The position numbers were made by a program, and so were the translations under genes. The notes under the pieces were generated by a model that was not told the origin of the DNA, did no database searches, and was given only the letters and a program-made list of their open reading frames with translations. This document shows, in pieces, positions 1-6,353 of a stretch of 6,353 nucleotides of DNA (position 1 is its first letter; each line of letters starts with the position of its first letter). The stretch spans positions 1 through 6,353 of the forward strand of contig DAOTZS010000115.1 of the NCBI GenBank assembly GCA_034434335.1, given 5' to 3'. The DNA is from DAOTZS01 sp034434335. GTDB lineage: Bacteria > Chloroflexota > Anaerolineae > CG2-30-64-16.

Positions 1-2
1 CC

Positions 3-1676
3 GGGCCCGCGCTGCGCCTGATGCTGGTCGGGGTGGGGCTGGCGTTTGGCCTGGGCGTGATATTGTGGGTGGTGCCCAACCTGGTGACCTCCAGCGCAGC
101 CAGCCGGCTGGCGATCAACATCATGATGGTGGCCATCGCCCTCTTGCCGTTCTTTTACGTCTACGCCCTCTACAAGCACCGGCTGGGGGCGGTGGAGTTC
201 CGTGCCAACCGCATCCTGAGCCTGATCAGCTTCCTGACCCTCTACATTACGATCTTCCTCTTCGTCTTCGTGCTTGGCACGCGCTGGGTGCACCTGACCA
301 GCGCGGCCCTGGCATTCTCCCTGGTCACCTCGGTGATCTTCGTGACCATAGGGGTGTTCCTGCGGGCGCCGTTGCAGCGCTGGATCGATCGCCTGGCCTA
401 CGGTACTGTCCACAATCCGAACGATATCATCCGCACCTTTGCCAACGAGATCCCCCGCGCCCTGAGCCGTGAGGCGTTGGTCAAGCTCATTACCGGGCAG
501 GTGATGCCCAGCCTCCTCATAAGGCAGTCGGCCCTGTACCAGCTAGGCGGGGAGGGGGTCTCGCTCTTGTATGCCGAGAAGGTGGAGCTGGATCCCAAAG
601 CTGATGTGGAGGCCGAAGTCCGGCAGTTGTTGGAACAGTCGGGACGCTACCGGCCCCCTGAGCCGGAGGACCGCTCAACCTTCGCCTGGGTGCGCCTGCC
701 GGTGGCGATTGAGGTGGGGGGCAAGCGCACAGGTGTGTGGCTATTGGGCCAGCGCGACCCCGACGACTTCTATCCCCAGCCCGACATTGAACTGTTGGCA
801 GTCCTTGCCAATCAGGTGGGCGTGGCACTAGACAACGCGCGCCTGTTTGAGAACCTGCGGCTGCGGGCTGCTGAACTGCAGCAGGCTTATGACGAACTCC
901 AGGAATTGGACAGGTTGAAGGACGAATTCGTCCAGAACGTCTCGCACGAACTGCGCACTCCCCTCACCATCATAAACGGGTACATAAGCCTCCTGCTGGA
1001 GGGGACGCTGGGAGACCTGTCGGCGGAACAGCGTGAGGCCGTGGACATCATTGCTGACCGCACCGGTGGTATCATTCGCCTGGTGAATGACATCATCAGT
1101 ATCCAACAGAACGCTCTGGAGGCCCTGGAACGGGAGCCGGTGAACCTGGTGGTGCTGGCGCAGTCGAGTCTGCGCACCGCCGAGGTCATGGCCGGGAAGC
1201 AGCGGCCCGAGGTTCACTACGAATTCGTGCTCGATGCGGCGGATGATGTGCCGCCCGTATGGGCGGATCGGCGCCGGCTGGGCCAGGTGTTCGACAACCT
1301 GTTGAGCAACGCCGTGAAATTCAGCCCCGATGGCGGCAGGATCACCGTGACCATCCAGGCAGTTCGCCACTGCTTTGAAGTGCCGGGCAGCGACGGCTCA
1401 CCTCAGGCCGCGGTGCAGGTCAGCATCAGCGACCAGGGCATCGGCATTCCTGCCGACAAGATCGGCCGCATCTGGGAGCGTTTCTTCCAACTGGATGGTT
1501 CCAGCCGTCGGCGCTTCGGGGGCCTGGGATTGGGCCTGGCTATCGTGCGCAATATTATCGAGGCTCACAGCGGCGTGGTGTGGGCCGAGAGCACGGTGGG
1601 GGTGGGGTCCACCTTCCATTTCGTCCTGCCCACGGTGGAGACTGCCATGCAGATCCTGGGCGACCTGGACGAGTAG
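3..1676 (+). CDS. Sensor histidine kinase with membrane helices and GAF-like domain (5' end missing)
   Basis: A membrane sensor kinase that should autophosphorylate on a histidine and pass the phosphate to a response regulator. The reading frame is open to the left edge and the ATG at 21 has no Shine-Dalgarno sequence, so the true start is upstream. Residues are counted from that ATG. Hydrophobic helices lie near 1-20, 30-51, 66-87 and 93-115. A GAF-like region (about 150-273) leads into a helical linker (about 274-303). The kinase core is clear: H-box VSHELRTPL with phospho-acceptor H309, N-box DNLLSNAVKF with N430, G1 box DQGIGIP (471-477), and G2 box GLGLGLAIV (501-509), followed by the usual C-terminal strands. 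The protein ends normally in TAG. No response regulator is in view, so its partner is upstream or elsewhere. Signal and target genes are unknown. The kinase call is firm; the GAF call is by position and the NQVGVALDNARLFENL-type ending, so it is less certain. Confidence 0.93.
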   Translation, partial: GPALRLMLVGVGLAFGLGVILWVVPNLVTSSAASRLAINIMMVAIALLPFFYVYALYKHRLGAVEFRANRILSLISFLTLYITIFLFVFVLGTRWVHLTSAALAFSLVTSVIFVTIGVFLRAPLQRWIDRLAYGTVHNPNDIIRTFANEIPRALSREALVKLITGQVMPSLLIRQSALYQLGGEGVSLLYAEKVELDPKADVEAEVRQLLEQSGRYRPPEPEDRSTFAWVRLPVAIEVGGKRTGVWLLGQRDPDDFYPQPDIELLAVLANQVGVALDNARLFENLRLRAAELQQAYDELQELDRLKDEFVQNVSHELRTPLTIINGYISLLLEGTLGDLSAEQREAVDIIADRTGGIIRLVNDIISIQQNALEALEREPVNLVVLAQSSLRTAEVMAGKQRPEVHYEFVLDAADDVPPVWADRRRLGQVFDNLLSNAVKFSPDGGRITVTIQAVRHCFEVPGSDGSPQAAVQVSISDQGIGIPADKIGRIWERFFQLDGSSRRRFGGLGLGLAIVRNIIEAHSGVVWAESTVGVGSTFHFVLPTVETAMQILGDLDE

Positions 1677-1822
1677 GTTACGGCACGAGCCATCTGGGGC
1701 TACCCGGGTGAGTGGCGTCCGTCGCCTGGCAGGGCTGAGTCCACTGTCAGCGCCGATGCCTGAAGCTTGCTACGAAGGCTGCGCTCTCTCGAGGGTGGAG
1801 GCCCTAACCCTGTCCTGGGCAA

Positions 1823-1835
1823 GCCCCCAAGGGGC
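1823..1835 (+). terminator. Weak GC hairpin after kinase gene, possible terminator
   Basis: GCCCC (1823-1827) and GGGGC (1831-1835) form a short hairpin with a 3-nt loop in the 163-nt gap between the kinase gene and the T-box promoter. Only CGGTTT follows, so the U-tract is poor. It may help end kinase transcription or may be chance in GC-rich DNA. I see nothing else in 1677-1822: no credible ORF and no tRNA-like fold. Confidence 0.2.
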
Positions 1836-1839
1836 CGGT

Positions 1840-1868
1840 TTGACAATTGAAGGGCGTTATGCTAGACT
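1840..1868 (+). promoter_or_regulatory. Sigma-70-type promoter of the alaX-ileS operon
   Basis: A perfect -35 box TTGACA (1840-1845) is separated by exactly 17 nt from a -10 box TAGACT (1863-1868, 4 of 6 consensus bases). The start of transcription would be near 1875, a few bases before the first paired bases of the T-box Stem I at 1880. That position match supports both calls. Confidence 0.8.
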
Positions 1869-1964
1869 GACCCCTGAAAGGCGATGATGGAAACGAGTAA
1901 GCAGGTGTTCTGATGGGCAGCGAGTCCGGGTTGGTGGAAGCCGGATGCATCGGGCCTGCTGAAA

Positions 1965-1967
1965 ATC
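1965..1967 (+). promoter_or_regulatory. T-box specifier codon ATC (isoleucine)
   Basis: In the specifier loop GAAAATCC, the trinucleotide in the usual register (GAA-n-specifier, then a run ending CCGGAG) is ATC, which pairs with the GAT anticodon of tRNA-Ile. The downstream ileS gene agrees. The next base is C, whereas a purine is more common there. A one-base shift would give AAT (Asn), which no gene here supports. Confidence 0.85.
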
Positions 1968-2120
1968 CTTCCGGAGCCGCGACCCGAACGGCCTCAGGGC
2001 CCAGTAGACGTCGCCGGGTTTGCGCCCCGTTATCTGGCGCAGAGGCGTGATGGCGCCTCACTGAGGGAACAGCCCTTCGGAGCACCAGGGCAGGGTTGCT
2101 GACCTGGAGGGCTGTTAAGC

Positions 2121-2154
2121 GGGGTGGTACCGCGGGAGCAGCGCTCTCGTCCCC
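2121..2154 (+). promoter_or_regulatory. T-box antiterminator with tRNA acceptor-binding bulge
   Basis: The hallmark GGGTGGTACCGCG lies at 2122-2134. Helix A1 pairs GGGG (2121-2124) with CCCC (2151-2154). A 7-nt bulge TGGTACC (2125-2131) follows. Helix A2 pairs 2132-2138 with 2144-2150 using two G-U pairs. The first four bulge bases, TGGT (2125-2128), would pair with a tRNA ending ACCA, which fits the A discriminator base of tRNA-Ile. Bases 2142-2154 are also used by the terminator hairpin, so the two folds exclude each other. Confidence 0.93.
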
Positions 2155-2177
2155 ACAGGGCGAGAGCGTTTCTGTTT
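2142..2177 (+). terminator. Regulated intrinsic terminator of the T-box
   Basis: CGCTCTCG (2142-2149) pairs perfectly with CGAGAGCG (2161-2168). The stem can extend inward by about three pairs, and the U-rich run TTTCTGTTT (2169-2177) follows. It forms when charged tRNA-Ile leaves the antiterminator unstabilised, and it stops transcription 13 nt before the alaX start codon. Confidence 0.92.
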
Positions 2178-2179
2178 AT

Positions 2180-2184
2180 GGAGG
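2180..2184 (+). promoter_or_regulatory. Ribosome binding site fixing the alaX GTG start
   Basis: GGAGG sits 6 nt before the GTG at 2191, ideal spacing. It begins two bases after the terminator U-run, so it lies outside the terminator fold. The ATG at 2178 overlaps this site and is in another frame, so it is not the start. Confidence 0.8.
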
Positions 2185-2190
2185 CCAGGC

Positions 2191-2955
2191 GTGACCGAGT
2201 TACTTTACCAGACCGACAGTTACCTGCGCGAATTCGATGCCACTGTGATCGCCGTGGACCCTGCCAATAGCCGCGTTGCTCTTGACCGCACTGCTTTCTA
2301 CCCAGGCGGAGGGGGCCAGCCGCACGACCTGGGGACTTTGACCTTTGCCGGGCAGACGTGTGAGGTAAAACAGGTGAAGAAGGAAGGGGAGCTGGTGTGG
2401 CATACCCTGGCCCCTCCTCCGCCTACCTGGCCGGCAGAGGGTGCGGGGGTGAAGGTGCACGGCGTGTTGGATTGGGCCCGCCGCTACGCGCTGATGCGCA
2501 CTCATACCGCCCTCCACATCCTGTGCGGGGTAGTCTGGCGAGACTACGGTGCCCTGGTCACCGGCGGGAACATGGAGCCGGGCCAGGGGCGCATGGACTT
2601 CGAGTTCGCCACCCTGCGCGGAGAGCTGGTGGCCGAGATCGAAGCCCGGTGCAATGCCGAGGTCGCCGCAGCACGGCCCGTGCGTGTGAAGATCCTGCCG
2701 CGCGCCGAGGCTTTCCAGATACCCGACCTGATCCGCACCAAGGTCAACCTGCTGCCCGAAGGGATCCAGGAGGTCCGGGTCGTGGAGATTGTCGGGTTGG
2801 ACCTCCAGGCCGACGGTGGAACGCACGTGGCGAACACGCGCGAAGTGGGGCAGATCCGGGTTACGGATTACAAGTCCAAGGGCGCCATCAATAAGCGCAT
2901 CTACATCGAGGTGGGGGACCTGTTGTCGGCCCCAGGTGCGCAGAGCACCCTGTAG
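2191..2955 (+). CDS. alaX: AlaX-type alanyl-tRNA editing protein
   Basis: A free-standing relative of the AlaRS editing domain. Family members hydrolyse mischarged tRNA-Ala (Ser- or Gly-tRNA-Ala) in the cytoplasm. The 254 residues begin at a GTG with a good ribosome site. The AlaRS-like N-terminal region carries TAFYPGGGGQPHDLG (34-48). The editing core carries HTALH (H105 and H109, the first two zinc ligands) and DGGTHVANTREVG (208-220, with H212). Length and the glycine-rich N-terminal segment fit the medium AlaX class; there is no catalytic synthetase domain. The usual third zinc ligand, Cys four residues before H212, is Asp208 here, so metal binding or specificity may differ. I believe some archaeal and bacterial AlaX proteins share this DGGTH form, but could not check. 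It is the first gene after an Ile-type T-box and ends 21 nt before ileS, so the two are almost certainly co-transcribed. That places it with isoleucine, not alanine, supply, and its true substrate is open. Confidence 0.92.
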   Translation: MTELLYQTDSYLREFDATVIAVDPANSRVALDRTAFYPGGGGQPHDLGTLTFAGQTCEVKQVKKEGELVWHTLAPPPPTWPAEGAGVKVHGVLDWARRYALMRTHTALHILCGVVWRDYGALVTGGNMEPGQGRMDFEFATLRGELVAEIEARCNAEVAAARPVRVKILPRAEAFQIPDLIRTKVNLLPEGIQEVRVVEIVGLDLQADGGTHVANTREVGQIRVTDYKSKGAINKRIYIEVGDLLSAPGAQSTL

Positions 2956-2964
2956 CACTCATCC

Positions 2965-2970
2965 GAGGTG
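2965..2970 (+). promoter_or_regulatory. Ribosome binding site fixing the ileS ATG start
   Basis: GAGGTG (2965-2970) matches the 16S tail and ends 6 nt before the ATG at 2977. An in-frame GTG at 2968 is part of this site, and an in-frame ATG at 2971 abuts it. Both are too close to use it, so 2977, giving MPKFHNVSPQ, is the best start. Confidence 0.7.
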
Positions 2971-2976
2971 ATGATT

Positions 2977-6258
<3,282 letters not shown>

Positions 6259-6353
6259 GGTACAATAGAAGTGGAAATAAAGTATGCTTTTTTGGGCGTG
6301 TTTCTTGGCCCTGCAGCTTTCTGGCGATGGAGGTTCTCTCTCGAAAGTAGGGC

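Larger units (their letters stand above)
1875..2177 (+). promoter_or_regulatory. T-box leader RNA, isoleucine-type, transcriptional
   Basis: A cis-acting RNA that measures uncharged tRNA and controls read-through into alaX-ileS. Stem I runs 1880-1978: basal GGC/GCC (1880-1882/1976-1978), a GATGA/GGAG kink-turn-like step, GGAA/TTCC (1889-1892/1969-1972), the AGTA motif (1896-1899) opposite the specifier loop, AGCAGG/CCTGCT (1900-1905/1955-1960), and GATG/CATC (1912-1915/1948-1951). The tip is TCCGG/CCGGA (1925-1929/1941-1945) with a GNTG-type loop GGTG (1933-1936). The F-box CCGTTA (2027-2032) lies in a helix or pseudoknot near 2012-2039. A hairpin at 2042-2059 follows, then a Stem III-like hairpin with a perfect 9-bp stem (2068-2076/2108-2116) and inner CCAGG/CCTGG. 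The T-box sequence and terminator close the element. All standard parts are present, so this is a full-length riboswitch of the termination type, not the short translational form known for actinobacterial ileS. Pairings were drawn by eye. Confidence 0.95.

Noticed and set aside
1840..1860. TATGCT as the -10 box of the operon promoter
   Set aside because: It would leave only a 12-nt spacer from TTGACA. TAGACT at 1863-1868 gives 17 nt and a start site that fits Stem I.
1375..1887. 170-codon + strand frame running from the kinase gene into the T-box promoter
   Set aside because: Most of it overlaps the conserved kinase ATPase domain in another frame, and it ends inside the leader start. Composition is Arg/Ala/Ser-rich, as in out-of-frame GC-rich reading.
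1804..2085. 93-codon minus-strand frame across the leader
   Set aside because: It lies over the T-box RNA, whose structure explains this sequence, and it has no recognisable protein features.
2200..2958. 252-codon open frame on the minus strand over alaX
   Set aside because: It mirrors the alaX frame almost end to end, shows no family motif, and alaX carries clear AlaX signatures and a ribosome site.
6294..6311. GGGC/GCCC hairpin after ileS as a terminator
   Set aside because: Only 4 bp with a 10-nt loop, and the T-run lies before it, not after, so it cannot work as an intrinsic terminator on the + strand. On the minus strand the following bases would be A-rich.
6319..6353. Start of a fluoride (crcB) riboswitch or RNase P RNA at the right edge
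   Set aside because: GGCGATGGAG recalls the fluoride motif opening, but the expected pairing partner GCC is missing. The GAAAGTAGGGC stretch does not match the RNase P conserved region well.

Overview
The window looks like a piece of a high-GC bacterial chromosome. Chloroflexota is my best guess. It rests on three things: a kinase with several membrane helices plus a GAF-like domain, a full-length T-box leader in a GC-rich genome, and a eukaryote-like type 2 isoleucyl-tRNA synthetase (IleRS). No marker gene is present, so the assignment is an inference. All supported genes are on the + strand and in the same direction.

Layout: (1) 3-1676 is the 3' part of a membrane-bound sensor histidine kinase gene whose start lies before the window. 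(2) 1677-1839 is non-coding and holds only a weak GC-rich hairpin. (3) 1840-1868 is a good sigma-70-type promoter, followed by a roughly 300-nt T-box leader (about 1875-2177). The leader has all canonical parts: Stem I with an ATC (Ile) specifier, an F-box element, a Stem III-like hairpin, and an antiterminator that competes with an intrinsic terminator. (4) 2191-2955 encodes an AlaX-type tRNA-editing protein. (5) 2977-6258 encodes a complete type 2 IleRS of 1093 residues, 21 nt after alaX. (6) A second strong promoter (6238-6266) overlaps the end of ileS and drives something beyond the window.

How the genes work together: alaX and ileS appear to form one operon under an isoleucine-sensing T-box. 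When uncharged tRNA-Ile accumulates, it should pair with the specifier and with the T-box bulge, stabilise the antiterminator, and allow transcription of both genes. The products are both aminoacyl-tRNA quality or supply enzymes: IleRS charges tRNA-Ile, and the AlaX protein hydrolyses a mischarged tRNA. The kinase is a separate, earlier unit with no visible partner here.

The most notable point is that the IleRS active-site signature HXGH is rearranged to GIHH (GXHH). To my knowledge this form has been linked to extreme mupirocin resistance in some type 2 bacterial IleRS enzymes. Also unusual are the pairing of an AlaX editor with an Ile-specific T-box and the Asp that replaces the usual zinc-binding Cys in this AlaX. 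I did not find a wholly new system in this window.
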